A DNA stretch of 64,000 nt. Origin: Planctomycetota bacterium. GTDB lineage: Bacteria > Planctomycetota > Phycisphaerae > UBA1845. The notes under the pieces were generated by a model. That model ran no database searches. It was not told where the DNA came from and saw only the letters and a program-made list of their open reading frames with translations. How positions within the stretch are numbered: the first letter of the stretch is position 1; each line of letters starts with the position of its first letter. The position numbers and the translations under genes are program-made. The stretch lies in the NCBI GenBank assembly GCA_016200265.1, contig JACQFE010000041.1, positions 55,711 to 119,710 of the forward strand, in the 5' to 3' direction. Of this stretch, positions 43,247 to 52,611 are shown piece by piece.

Positions 43247-45064
43247 ATGAAACATAGAAACTACCCGTTATTTGCACTGAGCGCGGTTCTTTGGCCGGCC
43301 TCACTCGTTCACGCGGATGCTACACCATCGAAGGGCGTACAGCCCCGCGTCGAGACGCTGGACAATGGCCTGAAGCTCATCCTCGTCGAGCGACACGAGC
43401 AACCCATCGTGTCCGCGTGCGTCATTTATGACGTGGGCTCCGTGAATGATCCGCGCAACGAAAGCGGCATCGCTCATCTCTTCGAACACATGCTGTTCAA
43501 AGGCTCGAAGATCATCGGCACGACCGACTTTGCCTCCGAAGCCCCCATCATCGACGAGCAGGAGTCGCTCCGACTCAAAATGAACACGGAAATGGACCGC
43601 ATGAGGCTGATGAAGCGCCGCGGCCAGATTTCCGATGTGCTCGATCCCAAGCAGTGGACGCTCGAATACACGGCCATGAAAAAACAGTTCGATGAATTGA
43701 TGGACAAGGACCGCAAGTTCATCAAGAACAACGAGCTTTTCAATCTCTACACGAGCAATGGCGGGGCGGGACTCAACGCCGGAACATCCCAGGATTTCAC
43801 CATCTATTTCGTGCCCGGACTGCCGTCCAACAAGGTCGAGCTCTTCTTCTGGCTCGAATCAGACCGGATGCAAAACGGCGTCATGCGCGAGTTCTACGTC
43901 GAACGCGACAACGTCCGCGAAGAGCGACGCATGAGGACCGAGAGCACGCCGACTGGAAAGCTGGACGAGGCTTTTGAGGCTATGTTCTGGCAGGCGCATC
44001 CTTACGGCGTCCCCGTCGTCGGCTGGCCGTCGGAAGTTGAATCCATTACCGCTCAGGACGTTCGCGACTTTTATAAAATTTATTACGCTCCCAACAATGC
44101 CCGCTTGGTCATGGTCGGCGACATCGATTCGAACAAGGTCGTCGAGTTGGCCAGGCAGTACTTCGGTCGAATCCCCCGCGGGCCCATGATTCCACCCATG
44201 GTCATCACGGAGGAGCCAAAGCCGTTGGCCGAACGTCGTTTGAACGGTGAGGCGGACACCAATCCGATGGTCAGCGTGCGTTACCTTGGTGTCGCCATCG
44301 GTCATGCGGATGAACCCGCCCTCGATGTGCTCGCCGGTTTGCTCGAAGGAAAAACCGGTCGGCTCTACAAGCGGCTCGTGACCAATGAAGAGGCCGCAAT
44401 CGGAGTGCCGAGGATCAACAGTTCGTCTCGCAAATACGCGGGCTACATCGACATCGAAGCGACCGTGAAGGAAGGTCACCAACCTGAGCAAGTCGAGCAA
44501 ATGATCGTCGAAGAAGTCGAAAAACTCCGCGACGGTGAAATCACAGACCATGAACTGCAAAAGGTGAAAAACCAGGTGCTAGCGTCGTCAATTCAGCGAA
44601 TCCGCAGCAATCGCGGCCTGATGCAGCAGCTTGCGGTGCTCGACACATGGTATGACTGGCATTGGATTAACGACCTGCCCGAAAAGACGGTGCAGGTAAC
44701 CGCTGATGATGTGCGTCGTGTAGCCAAGACCTATCTCGATTCCAAGACGCGTGCCGTCGCCATTTACAGAACCAAGCCCGGCGGCCCGAAGGACAAGGAC
44801 GAAGACCCGGAGCTTGTCGCTCTGCTTGCCAAGATGCCGACGGAAGCTCAGGGGCAAATCAAGACCGTACTTTCGCGTCTCAGGAAATCCACGGATGCGA
44901 CCAAACTTCAAACAAGTCTGCAGGAAATGGAAAAAGGATTGACCGCTGGAACCGTTCCTGAAGATCAAAAGCCCATGCTCACGTTTATGGTGAAAGCGGC
45001 CAAAGCCCGGCTCGCAGAGCTCGAATCAAAGGGCGGCAGCGAGAAGAAGGAGTCCAAGCAATGA
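43247..45064 (+). CDS. M16 zinc peptidase, catalytic subunit
   Basis: M16 (pitrilysin-like) peptidases degrade peptides. The 605-residue protein has a signal peptide (about 1-23) and the inverted zinc motif HLFEH (His77, Glu80, His81) in SGIAHLFEHMLFKGS, with the distant Glu ligand expected near the EEVEKLRDGEITD zone or earlier E-rich helix. Its N-terminal part includes a charged insert after the zinc motif. A C-terminal coil (about 520-605) is extra. It is translationally coupled to the next gene by a 4-base overlap, as in other two-subunit M16 systems. Confidence 0.9.
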   Translation: MKHRNYPLFALSAVLWPASLVHADATPSKGVQPRVETLDNGLKLILVERHEQPIVSACVIYDVGSVNDPRNESGIAHLFEHMLFKGSKIIGTTDFASEAPIIDEQESLRLKMNTEMDRMRLMKRRGQISDVLDPKQWTLEYTAMKKQFDELMDKDRKFIKNNELFNLYTSNGGAGLNAGTSQDFTIYFVPGLPSNKVELFFWLESDRMQNGVMREFYVERDNVREERRMRTESTPTGKLDEAFEAMFWQAHPYGVPVVGWPSEVESITAQDVRDFYKIYYAPNNARLVMVGDIDSNKVVELARQYFGRIPRGPMIPPMVITEEPKPLAERRLNGEADTNPMVSVRYLGVAIGHADEPALDVLAGLLEGKTGRLYKRLVTNEEAAIGVPRINSSSRKYAGYIDIEATVKEGHQPEQVEQMIVEEVEKLRDGEITDHELQKVKNQVLASSIQRIRSNRGLMQQLAVLDTWYDWHWINDLPEKTVQVTADDVRRVAKTYLDSKTRAVAIYRTKPGGPKDKDEDPELVALLAKMPTEAQGQIKTVLSRLRKSTDATKLQTSLQEMEKGLTAGTVPEDQKPMLTFMVKAAKARLAELESKGGSEKKESKQ

Positions 45065-46542
45065 GAAATCCGCTCCGGTTCACACTCGTGGTCGTGGCGG
45101 CGGTGACGACGGTCGCAGTGGTCCGCGCCGACAAGAACATCGCTCCGCATCCCAACGATCTGAAATATCCGACGCTGGATTACAAGATTCCTCCAGCAGC
45201 GCAGTTCAACGAAAAGCTCTCCAACGGCGTGAGTGTGTACATCACCGAAGATCGAATGCTCCCTGTCTTCGATATGCGCATCATGTTTCGTGCGGCGTCC
45301 GCATTTGACCCACCGGAAAAGGTCGGACTTGCTTCACTGACCGGCGAAGAATTGCGAGACGGCGGCACGAAGGACCTGACTCCCGAGGAACTCGACGAGA
45401 AGGTCGAATTTCTGGCCACGAGAATCACCACCAACATCGGCGAAACATCGGGCATGGCCGGCCTCTCGCTTCTCTCCAAGGATATCGACGAAGGGATCGG
45501 ACTTTTCCGCGAAATCCTGAAGAATCCGCGGTTCGACGAAACGCGATTCCGTCTGGCCAAAGACCGCCGCCTCCAGGACGTCAAGCGACGCAACGACTCC
45601 ACCACGAACATCGAGCGAAGCGAGTTCAGCTTCCTGATGGACGGCGAGGATCATTTCAGCAACCATTATTCGACAACCGTTTCGCTCAACGCGATCACCC
45701 GCGATGACCTCATCGCTTTCCACAAGAAGTACATTCACCCCGGCAACATGATTGTGGCCGTCTATGGCGACTTTAACCGCAAGGAAATGATCAAGAAACT
45801 CGAGAAATTCTTCGCGGATTGGCCCGCGGGCGAACCGGCCCCGAAGACCTTCCCCAAGCCTGATTTCACGCCCAAGCCGGGCGTCTACATGGTCGAAAAA
45901 GAGGGCATCAATCAAGGCCGCATTTCCATCGGACACAAAAGCGTCATGCGCGGTTCGCCCGATGAATTCCCGCTCATCGTCATGAACGGAGTTCTCGGAT
46001 CATCCGGGTTCCACTCCCGACTCGTAGCTCGCGTGCGATCCGACGAAGGCTTGGCCTACAACACGGGCAGCGCGTTCGGTCAGGGTGAATATTGGCCCGG
46101 CGACTTCCGCGCCTGGTTCCAAAGCAAGAGCAATTCCTGTGCGTACGCGACCAAGATTGTGCTCGAGGAAGTCAAGCGACTACGCGATGAAAAAGTCGAG
46201 GCCAAGGATATCGAAGACACGGTGAACTATTTCGTCGAGAGCTTCCCACAGCGCTTTCCCTCCCGCCTCGAAGTGGTCACGACCTACATGGATGATGAAT
46301 ACTCCGGCCGCGATTCGGCCTATTGGCTGACCTACATGGACAATCTCAGGAAGGTCAAGGCCGACGACGTTCAGCGCGTCGCGCAAAAATATCTGCATCC
46401 GGATCAATTGGTGATTCTCGCCGTGGGCGACGTGGACGCCATGGAAAAAGGCGGGCATGACAAAGGTCCGGACCTGCACTTCAGCACGTTTGGGCCTGTG
46501 ACGAAACTGCCGCTACGGAATCCGGAGACGATGAAGCGATAA
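45061..46542 (+). CDS. M16-like peptidase subunit without the zinc motif
   Basis: The 493-residue protein has a signal peptide (about 1-23) and M16 fold marks, such as FDMRIMFRAASAFDPPEKVG and the C-terminal GFHSRLVARVRSDEGLAYNT. At the place of HxxEH it reads GLASLTGEELRDGG, so the zinc ligands are absent. This is the usual partner of a catalytic M16 subunit and shapes the substrate chamber. It is coupled to the gene before it. Confidence 0.9.
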   Translation: MRNPLRFTLVVVAAVTTVAVVRADKNIAPHPNDLKYPTLDYKIPPAAQFNEKLSNGVSVYITEDRMLPVFDMRIMFRAASAFDPPEKVGLASLTGEELRDGGTKDLTPEELDEKVEFLATRITTNIGETSGMAGLSLLSKDIDEGIGLFREILKNPRFDETRFRLAKDRRLQDVKRRNDSTTNIERSEFSFLMDGEDHFSNHYSTTVSLNAITRDDLIAFHKKYIHPGNMIVAVYGDFNRKEMIKKLEKFFADWPAGEPAPKTFPKPDFTPKPGVYMVEKEGINQGRISIGHKSVMRGSPDEFPLIVMNGVLGSSGFHSRLVARVRSDEGLAYNTGSAFGQGEYWPGDFRAWFQSKSNSCAYATKIVLEEVKRLRDEKVEAKDIEDTVNYFVESFPQRFPSRLEVVTTYMDDEYSGRDSAYWLTYMDNLRKVKADDVQRVAQKYLHPDQLVILAVGDVDAMEKGGHDKGPDLHFSTFGPVTKLPLRNPETMKR

Positions 46543-46544
46543 GC

Positions 46545-47066
46545 GTGCGAAACTTTTTTCTCGTCGCATTCGCCTTGACTTCCGCATCCGCTTCCGCTTC
46601 AAGCGTGAAGATCGCGGGCGGTGCGGATGATTCGGGTCATCAATACGTCTGGACCGTCACCAACGACGGCCCATCCGCGGTCGTTCAGATCGAGTTCCCA
46701 CAATACCACGCGTCTCTTTTCTTCACGCCCGACGGCTGGACACAGGAGTGTACAAACCTGGTGAAGGTCGGCGGGCGCGACGCACCGGGCAACTGCATCG
46801 CCCGGGCAAATCCCGGCACGCTCGGTATTGTCCCTGGAAGAAGCGCAGAGTTTCGCATGCAAATCGCTTCAGCGGGCGCTCAACGAACTCCCGGCACGGC
46901 TCGCATCACATTCTCCGACGGTCACGTAGAAGGCATAGGCGTCGAACTTCCCGCCCAATCATCGGCCGAGGATCGTTACATTTCTCTCGTCGGATTGGGT
47001 GTGATATTCCTCATTGCTTTGGCCGTGCGATGCGTGTCCAAACGCAGGCGTGCTCATGAATCCTGA
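46545..47066 (+). CDS. exported protein with C-terminal anchor
   Basis: The 173-residue protein starts at GTG 46545, two bases after the M16 partner gene's stop. It has a signal peptide (about 1-19), a beta-rich region with TVTNDGPSAVVQIEFPQYHA that looks like an Ig-like fold, two cysteines that could pair (ECTN and GNCIA), and a C-terminal hydrophobic helix (about 146-163) with a basic end SKRRRAHES. The closing helix and basic tail resemble a membrane anchor but there is no PEP motif. Its end overlaps the next gene by 11 bases. Confidence 0.65.
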   Translation: MRNFFLVAFALTSASASASSVKIAGGADDSGHQYVWTVTNDGPSAVVQIEFPQYHASLFFTPDGWTQECTNLVKVGGRDAPGNCIARANPGTLGIVPGRSAEFRMQIASAGAQRTPGTARITFSDGHVEGIGVELPAQSSAEDRYISLVGLGVIFLIALAVRCVSKRRRAHES

Positions 47067-48390
47067 CACTCCGGCGCAGCCCAAAGTCTCCAGAAAGCGG
47101 ATACACCTCGCTTCGCTCACCTTGATCGGCGGGGCTTCGTTCTTCATTCGCATCGTCTACTGCATCGCACATGGCACCTTCGGAGTCACGCCGGACAATT
47201 ACCGGGAATATGTCATTGCAGGCACTGCGCTCATCACTCGCGGAATCTACATTTGCCCGCTGGCGGGTGAAACGGCGAACCTGATGCCGTCGGCGTGGAT
47301 CCCCCCGCTTTATGTCGGCGTCATCGCCGGGGCGTATTCCCTCTTCGGAGTGGAAACGAATCTCTCCACGATCATCCTGCAATTGATCAATGCCGGGGCC
47401 ACCTCGCTCGCAGCGGTCTTCATTTTCCTGGTCGTCGCCCGATTATCCAATCGCCGGGCCGCATGGATCGCGGCCATTGCCACCGCAGCGCATCCACTCC
47501 TCGTCGGCTTCACTGACGTTCTTTGGGATACGTCGCTGTTCATCATGGCCACAGCAAGCGTCATCTGGTTCTCCACCTGGCTGTCGAATCGCGATGTTCG
47601 AGCCCGGTTGTTCTTTGCATTTGGCCTTATTCTCGGTATCACGGCAATTCTCAGTCCGTCGCTTACGATCGCGTATCCGCTGCTCGTTCTTCGTCCGGCC
47701 TTCGTTCAACATCGCCGTGACTTTCGCAAAGTTCTTCGGGCGACAAGCGCCGCGGTGTTGGGCTGGATGCTGGCGGTTTCGCCGTGGTGCATTCGCGACT
47801 TCGTTACTTTTGGCCGCACAATTTACGTGCGAACCAACTTCTGGCACGAAGTCTGGCTTGGAACCTGTCCCGAAGCCGACAACGCCCGCAACACCGTGTT
47901 TAACGAACGCTTCGCCATGCGAAGCACCGCAGAACGCGAGCGTTTGATCAAGATGGGGGAACTTGCATACCTGGACGACTGCAAATCCCTGGCGATCCAG
48001 TCCATCAAAGCTGACCCGGGCCGCTTTGTTCGCTTGAGTGCCGATCGCTTCACCGATTTTTGGCTCGGAACGATTCTCACCCATGCGTCGTCACCCGGCG
48101 AATGGTTTCCGCATGCGCGGGCGAGGGCAGGCACGATGATCTTGTTATCCCTTGAATTGATCGTGATCGTCGCGGGGATGTATGTCGCGCCCGGTCCACG
48201 CGGCCTCGTCCTCTGGCTGATCAGTATTGCCATGCTCTCGTCGCTGACCTACACCGTCACGCATGTGGAATTGCGCTACCGTGCTCAATTCGAACCTGCG
48301 GTCCTGATGGCCTTGGGAATCTCCGTCGATGCCCTTCTTCGACGATTTCAATCCTACGCCAACGTGCAAGACGCGGTAGTTTCAGCGTAA
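47056..48390 (+). CDS. GT39/ArnT-like membrane glycosyltransferase
   Basis: The 444-residue protein has ten or more hydrophobic helices. The early loop carries the patterns FIRIVYCIAH and G-V-T-P-D-N-Y-R-E-Y, similar to the acidic first loop of GT39/GT83 (mannosyltransferase-like) proteins that use polyprenyl-linked sugars. A periplasmic region lies at about 250-320. ATG 47056 is within the end of the previous gene. It is probably an integral glycosyltransferase acting on a lipid or protein, but the exact subfamily is not certain. Confidence 0.7.
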   Translation: MNPDTPAQPKVSRKRIHLASLTLIGGASFFIRIVYCIAHGTFGVTPDNYREYVIAGTALITRGIYICPLAGETANLMPSAWIPPLYVGVIAGAYSLFGVETNLSTIILQLINAGATSLAAVFIFLVVARLSNRRAAWIAAIATAAHPLLVGFTDVLWDTSLFIMATASVIWFSTWLSNRDVRARLFFAFGLILGITAILSPSLTIAYPLLVLRPAFVQHRRDFRKVLRATSAAVLGWMLAVSPWCIRDFVTFGRTIYVRTNFWHEVWLGTCPEADNARNTVFNERFAMRSTAERERLIKMGELAYLDDCKSLAIQSIKADPGRFVRLSADRFTDFWLGTILTHASSPGEWFPHARARAGTMILLSLELIVIVAGMYVAPGPRGLVLWLISIAMLSSLTYTVTHVELRYRAQFEPAVLMALGISVDALLRRFQSYANVQDAVVSA

Positions 48391-48439
48391 CGGCTTGACA
48401 CCTTGACCGCGTCGCATACTGTCGAAGCAAGAGTGCCGA

Positions 48440-49561
48440 ATGGATACGAAAACAATTATTGTTGACCGCCGGGAAGCAAGTTCGATGGATTTGCACGAAG
48501 CCGTCAAGGCTCTCTCGGATGGAGCGTTGGTCGCATTTCCCACCGAGACGGTCTATGGCCTCGCCGTCCGCGCCGATGATCCTCTGGCCGTGGCTCGCCT
48601 GCGTGAATTGAAAGGTCGCGATTCCGCAAAGGCATTCACCTTGCACATCCCGAATCGAGACGATGTCCGCCAATACATTGGATCACTCAACGGCGTTGGT
48701 GCACGGTTCATTCAAAAGGCCTGGCCCGGACCGCTGACGGTTATTTTTCCTGTGCCTGACCCCTTGCGAGTCCAGGCCATGTCCGGTGCGGCGAAATCGA
48801 CGATCGATGCACTCTATTACGACCAAACTCTCGGTGTCCGATGTCCGGACGACCGCATCGCCCAGCTACTTCTATCCAGCGTCCCAGCCCCGGTGATCGC
48901 CACCAGCGCCAACCTCGCTGGAAAAACTCCGCCGACCGATGGAAGTCGCGTCCTTAAGGACATGAACGGGCACGTCGATTTCGTGATCGATGGTGGCCAA
49001 ACGAAATATGCCCGTCCTTCGACCATCCTCCGGCTTACCAACGGCGGCTATTCGCTGATTCGCGATGGTGTTTATGATGCTTCAATGCTCGAACGGCTTT
49101 CCATGCTCCGAATTTTGTTCGTTTGCACTGGAAATACCTGCCGAAGCCCCATGGCACAGGAAATGGCCCGAAAAATGGTCGCCGATCGCATCGGATGTTC
49201 GACGGATGACCTGCCGGCCCGTGGTATTTTGGTCAATTCAGCCGGCACTTCAGGCGGATTTGGAGGGGCGGCCGAACACGCCGTGGAAGTGATGGCCCGC
49301 CGAGGGCTGAGCCTTGCGGACCATTTCTCGACCAACCTCACAGTGGAAATGATTCAACAGGCGGATTACATTTTCACCATGACTCGTTCCCAGCGTGACG
49401 CCGTGTTGCAATCGGTTCCGTCGGCCCAGAATCGCGTTCACACCTTGTTCGTGGATGAAGACGTGCGGGATCCCGTCGGCGGAACGCTGGACGAATATGA
49501 GCATTGTGCGGATATCATCGCACAAGGCCTGCAATGGCGTCTGAAGGAGGTGACCTTGTGA
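48440..49561 (+). CDS. TsaC (Sua5/YrdC) fused to YwlE-like phosphatase
   Basis: The 373-residue protein is a fusion. About residues 10-210 form a YrdC/Sua5 domain that makes threonylcarbamoyl-AMP for tRNA t6A: ALVAFPTETVYGLAVRADDP, KAWPGPLTVIF and PVIATSANLAG are typical. About 222-373 form a low-molecular-weight protein tyrosine phosphatase with FVCTGNTCRSPMA (Cys229, Arg235) and catalytic Asp344 in DVRDPVGG. Thr233 in the P-loop matches the residue that makes B. subtilis YwlE a protein-arginine phosphatase. In B. subtilis ywlC and ywlE are separate neighbours; here they are one polypeptide, and rpiB follows at once. No frameshift is seen at the junction. Confidence 0.93.
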   Translation: MDTKTIIVDRREASSMDLHEAVKALSDGALVAFPTETVYGLAVRADDPLAVARLRELKGRDSAKAFTLHIPNRDDVRQYIGSLNGVGARFIQKAWPGPLTVIFPVPDPLRVQAMSGAAKSTIDALYYDQTLGVRCPDDRIAQLLLSSVPAPVIATSANLAGKTPPTDGSRVLKDMNGHVDFVIDGGQTKYARPSTILRLTNGGYSLIRDGVYDASMLERLSMLRILFVCTGNTCRSPMAQEMARKMVADRIGCSTDDLPARGILVNSAGTSGGFGGAAEHAVEVMARRGLSLADHFSTNLTVEMIQQADYIFTMTRSQRDAVLQSVPSAQNRVHTLFVDEDVRDPVGGTLDEYEHCADIIAQGLQWRLKEVTL

Positions 49562-50013
49562 GAGTCGCTCTGTCAAGTGATCATCGCGGGTTTCAGGCCA
49601 AGGAAAGGGTCAAGGCTCATCTTACAAGCACAGGTCACGAGGTCAGCGATTTCGGATGCGACAGTGCCGCAAGTTGCGATTACCCGGATCACGCATTGGC
49701 CGGCGCACAGTCCGTCGCGTCAGGAAAATGCGAACGCGGCATTTTCTTTTGCGGGACCGGCATCGGAATGTCCATGACCGCCAACAAGGTCCATGGAATT
49801 CGGGCGGCGCTGTGCCACGACGAAGTCACTGCGGAGATGTCGCGCCGCCACAACAACGCCAACGTCCTCTGTCTGCCCGCTGATATGCTGGGTGATGAAG
49901 TGCTCTACCGCGTCGTCGACACTTGGCTCAGGACTGATTACGAAGGCGGACGTCACGAGCGACGCCTCCAGAAGATCGCCGACTTCGAACGACAATCGCG
50001 GACCCAAAAATAG
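49558..50013 (+). CDS. rpiB: ribose-5-phosphate isomerase B
   Basis: RpiB interconverts ribose 5-phosphate and ribulose 5-phosphate. The 151-residue protein shows VALSSDHRGFQAKERVKAHL, the DYPDHALAGAQ loop with active-site residues, FFCGTGIGMSMTANK and ALCHDEVTAEMSRRHNNANV. It starts at GTG 49558, which overlaps the previous stop (GTGA). A near-perfect Shine-Dalgarno GGAGGTGA lies four bases upstream. It is coupled to the TsaC-phosphatase gene, a neighbourhood found in Bacillus as separate genes. Confidence 0.93.
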   Translation: MRVALSSDHRGFQAKERVKAHLTSTGHEVSDFGCDSAASCDYPDHALAGAQSVASGKCERGIFFCGTGIGMSMTANKVHGIRAALCHDEVTAEMSRRHNNANVLCLPADMLGDEVLYRVVDTWLRTDYEGGRHERRLQKIADFERQSRTQK

Positions 50014-50130
50014 GATCCGATCGCGAATCCCCCTGAGCGATTCCAATTGCCGCCCTGGCAACTCGCGTCAAAAAGCGACCTGACCAGTGATACGGACCTC
50101 TATTGATGTCCGTGCGAATATGTCGCATTG

Positions 50131-50167
50131 CCTCCCCCCTTAATAAGGGAGGACAAAGGGGGGTTGC
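50131..50167. repeat. dispersed palindromic repeat (C-run/G-run)
   Basis: CCTCCCCCCTTAATAAGGGA continuing GGACAAAGGGGGG. Same family as the repeats at 9579, 52688 and 54506. The rest of the 50014-50377 interval shows no gene. Confidence 0.7.
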
Positions 50168-50377
50168 GTACCACGCTTGAGTGTACTCAGTCTAACTGGT
50201 CTCAGTGCGCCTGCCGCGAATGGCTCGACTTCACAAATAAACACAAATGACATCGCATGGCTTCGACCGTAAATTTTGTGTCCGACTAACCTTTCAGTTC
50301 GTGAAAGGTCTATTCATCAAGTTGGCACAGGCCGTCGGTGGTCGGCGGCATGATTTGTTTCTTGTCGGAGGAAGGTC

Positions 50378-50587
50378 ATGCGAAAATCGTTCATCTTGGG
50401 GTTGTCATTGTTGCTCCTTGCGGGCGGAAGCGGATGCATCATCGTGGCGTCAGATCATTGCCATCGGTGCAAAATGCAAGGCGATAAGCGCGTCGTTGAA
50501 ATCGACGGCGAGCACTACGTAATTGACCTGGAAAAGCACTCTGTCAACAAGCTCGATGTTTCGGTGACGACGGAATCGGGCAAGTAG
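50378..50587 (+). CDS. small lipoprotein with Cys/His pair
   Basis: The 69-residue protein has GGAGGA before ATG 50378, a signal peptide and lipobox GGSGC at about residue 20, and a short mature part with DHCHRCKMQGDKRVVEIDGE (His/Cys cluster), ending with a beta-strand pair and basic tail. The Cys-His cluster suggests metal or redox binding. No family recognised. Confidence 0.65.
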   Translation: MRKSFILGLSLLLLAGGSGCIIVASDHCHRCKMQGDKRVVEIDGEHYVIDLEKHSVNKLDVSVTTESGK

Positions 50588-50620
50588 GTGGGACAGTACG
50601 GGAGAGCTTCGCGTACTTTC

Positions 50621-50650
50621 CCGAGCCGCGACCATAAGGAAGCCGTTTCT
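50621..50650. repeat. GAGCCGCGACC-type dispersed repeat
   Basis: CCGAGCCGCGACCATAAGGA followed by AGCCG. A related copy is at 52653-52683. Confidence 0.55.
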
Positions 50651-50663
50651 TCAAGCACGAACC

Positions 50664-51548
50664 TTATGGCTCAACGGCGGCTGCGTGCTCACAAAACGCT
50701 TCCGGAAGGTAATCGAGAATATCCGTAGCGGTCATCGACCATCGGCCAAGCTCTTCAGCCGCGAAGTCGCCCGCGAATCCGTGCAGATAGACGCCGAGAA
50801 TCGCGGCCTCAAACGGGTCCATGCGCTGACCGATAAGTCCCGCGATCACGCCGGTGAGAACATCACCCGCACCGGGTGTGGCCATGCCCGAATTGCCGGT
50901 CTCGTTCGTGTAGATGCGGTCGCCATTGGTCACGATCGTCCCGTGACCCTTGAGCACGACAACGCAGCCGTAGGCCTCGTGCAAGGCATGAGCCGCAACA
51001 CGCCGCGACGTCTCCGCACGTTCGATTGCGCGATGGATTTGCCGCGCTTCCAGGAGCCGCGCCGCTTCGCCGGGATGTGGCGTCAGCACAATTCGATGCG
51101 GCTGTACAAATTTGGCCTCCGGAACTTCGGCCAACCGGTTGAGCGCGTCCGCATCAACAACGACAGGTCCGCCGAATGAGTTGATCACCTCAAATACCCC
51201 TTCGGGCTTGAGCGTATTCCCCAGCCCCGGTCCGATCGCCAGAACATCGGCTTGAAATTCCCCTGCGGCCGCCAGAATCTTCTCTACATCCTTCGGGACG
51301 CTTCGCATTGTGGCGCATGGAACCAGCACCCCGACCGCATTCAAGATGGTCTTCGGCACGAACATCTGCACGAGCCCTGTACCGCTGGCCAGTGCCGCAT
51401 TGGCTACAAGCGCTGGCGCGCCGATCATCGTCACCTGGCCGTTGCAACCACCGATCACGACGATCCGGCCAAAATCTCCCTTGTGCGCATCGTCCCGGCG
51501 TTCCGGAAGAGGCGAAATCTCGCGAGTGACAATCAATTCGCCGGTCAT
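50664..51548 (-). CDS. nnrD: ADP-dependent NAD(P)H-hydrate dehydratase
   Basis: NnrD repairs hydrated NAD(P)H. The 294-residue protein has the YjeF C-terminal ribokinase-like fold: GDFGRIVVIGGCNGQVTMIG, the ADP site TPGAGDVLTGVIAGLIGQRM and IVLTPHPGEAARLL. It lacks the YjeF N-terminal epimerase (NnrE), which is often fused; that gene should be elsewhere. Start is ATG 51548. Length matches stand-alone NnrD. Confidence 0.9.
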   Translation of the reverse strand: MTGELIVTREISPLPERRDDAHKGDFGRIVVIGGCNGQVTMIGAPALVANAALASGTGLVQMFVPKTILNAVGVLVPCATMRSVPKDVEKILAAAGEFQADVLAIGPGLGNTLKPEGVFEVINSFGGPVVVDADALNRLAEVPEAKFVQPHRIVLTPHPGEAARLLEARQIHRAIERAETSRRVAAHALHEAYGCVVVLKGHGTIVTNGDRIYTNETGNSGMATPGAGDVLTGVIAGLIGQRMDPFEAAILGVYLHGFAGDFAAEELGRWSMTATDILDYLPEAFCEHAAAVEP

Positions 51549-51697
51549 TGTCTCATTCTCTTGACCATGTCCTCAACCTATCGATCGTGGTCGAATTTGA
51601 CTAAGCAGCCCATGAACACTCGACGTCCCTTAACAAGGGAGATCAGAACTACAATCCAAAGCCATCCGCGATGCCTATAAAATGCGGGCGCTACTTC

Positions 51698-51798
51698 AGG
51701 CCGGTTTACCGGCCTTTGCCGTTAATAGGCTAGCCGTTATACGGCTGGTCAACGATTGGAGGAATCCTTATTCTTCGAAGCCCGTTTCAACGGGCTTT
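51698..51798. repeat. cluster of three short palindromes
   Basis: Perfect hairpins at 51698-51717 (AGGCCGGTTTACCGGCCTTT), 51732-51746 (AGCCGT/ACGGCT) and 51778-51798 (AAGCCCGTTTCAACGGGCTTT). Each has a short AT-rich loop and two are followed by T residues. No spacer pattern, so not CRISPR. The intergenic region 51549-51849 otherwise holds no gene. Confidence 0.7.
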
Positions 51799-51849
51799 CC
51801 CCACGCTTGCGCATGATCGCATCCAACGTTCTGAATTTACACGGAGTCA

Positions 51850-52611
51850 TCATTCCCTCTTATTTCGTCGTCGATTGATCAGCGCCGCGGAAAACCCGGC
51901 CCCGAAGCCGTTGTCGATGTTCACGACCGTCACGCCCGCCGCACAGCTATTGAGCATCGCCAGCAATGCCGCGATCCCGCCGAAGCTCGCCCCATAGCCA
52001 ACGCTGGTCGGCACGGCGATAACCGGACAATCCACCAATCCCCCCACCACGCTCGCCAATGCCCCTTCCATTCCCGCGACCACAACCACGACGCTCGCCG
52101 CCTGAATCGCTGATGAATGCGCTAGGAGTCGATGAATCCCCGCAACGCCCACGTCATAAAAAGTGGCCGTCGTTTGATCCATGATTTCCGCTGTGATTCG
52201 CGCCTCTTCGGCAACCGGCATGTCGCTCGTGCCTGCGGAAACGATTGCTACAGTGCCATTGGACGGCACTTTGTCTCGTTGGCGAAGTGTGACCGCGCGA
52301 GCTGCCTCATGGTACACCGCCGCCGCATGACGTGATGCTATCGCCTCGAAAACCTCCGCCGACGCCCGTGTCGCCAGCACGTTGACTCCCTGGGTCGCGC
52401 ATCGCTCAAAAATCTCTGCGGCCTGCTGCAAAGTCTTGCCCGCGCAATACACGGCCTCCGGAAAACCACAGCGAATCGAACGATGATGATCGATCTTGGC
52501 GAAACCGAGGTCCTCGAAAGGGAGCGACCGGAGCCGCCCGACGGCCTGTTCCACCGTCTGCCGCCCGCCGCGAACGGCCTCCAACAGCTCCCGCAGCGTT
52601 TGCTCGGTCAT
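51850..52611 (-). CDS. larB: nickel-pincer cofactor carboxylase LarB
   Basis: LarB carboxylates and hydrolyses nicotinic acid adenine dinucleotide, the first step in the nickel-pincer cofactor of lactate racemase. The 253-residue protein shows AIVSAGTSDMPVAEEARITA, VVAGMEGALASVVGGLV, VIAVPTSVGYGASFGGIAAL and VVNIDNGFGAGFSAALIN, characteristic of LarB. No larC, larE or larA is within the window. A PurE-like fold is shared with the purine enzyme, but the set of motifs favours LarB. Confidence 0.9.
   Translation of the reverse strand: MTEQTLRELLEAVRGGRQTVEQAVGRLRSLPFEDLGFAKIDHHRSIRCGFPEAVYCAGKTLQQAAEIFERCATQGVNVLATRASAEVFEAIASRHAAAVYHEAARAVTLRQRDKVPSNGTVAIVSAGTSDMPVAEEARITAEIMDQTTATFYDVGVAGIHRLLAHSSAIQAASVVVVVAGMEGALASVVGGLVDCPVIAVPTSVGYGASFGGIAALLAMLNSCAAGVTVVNIDNGFGAGFSAALINRRRNKRE

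Noticed and set aside
51698..51798. CRISPR-like array
   Set aside because: The palindromes differ in sequence and have no equal spacers; no cas genes are near.
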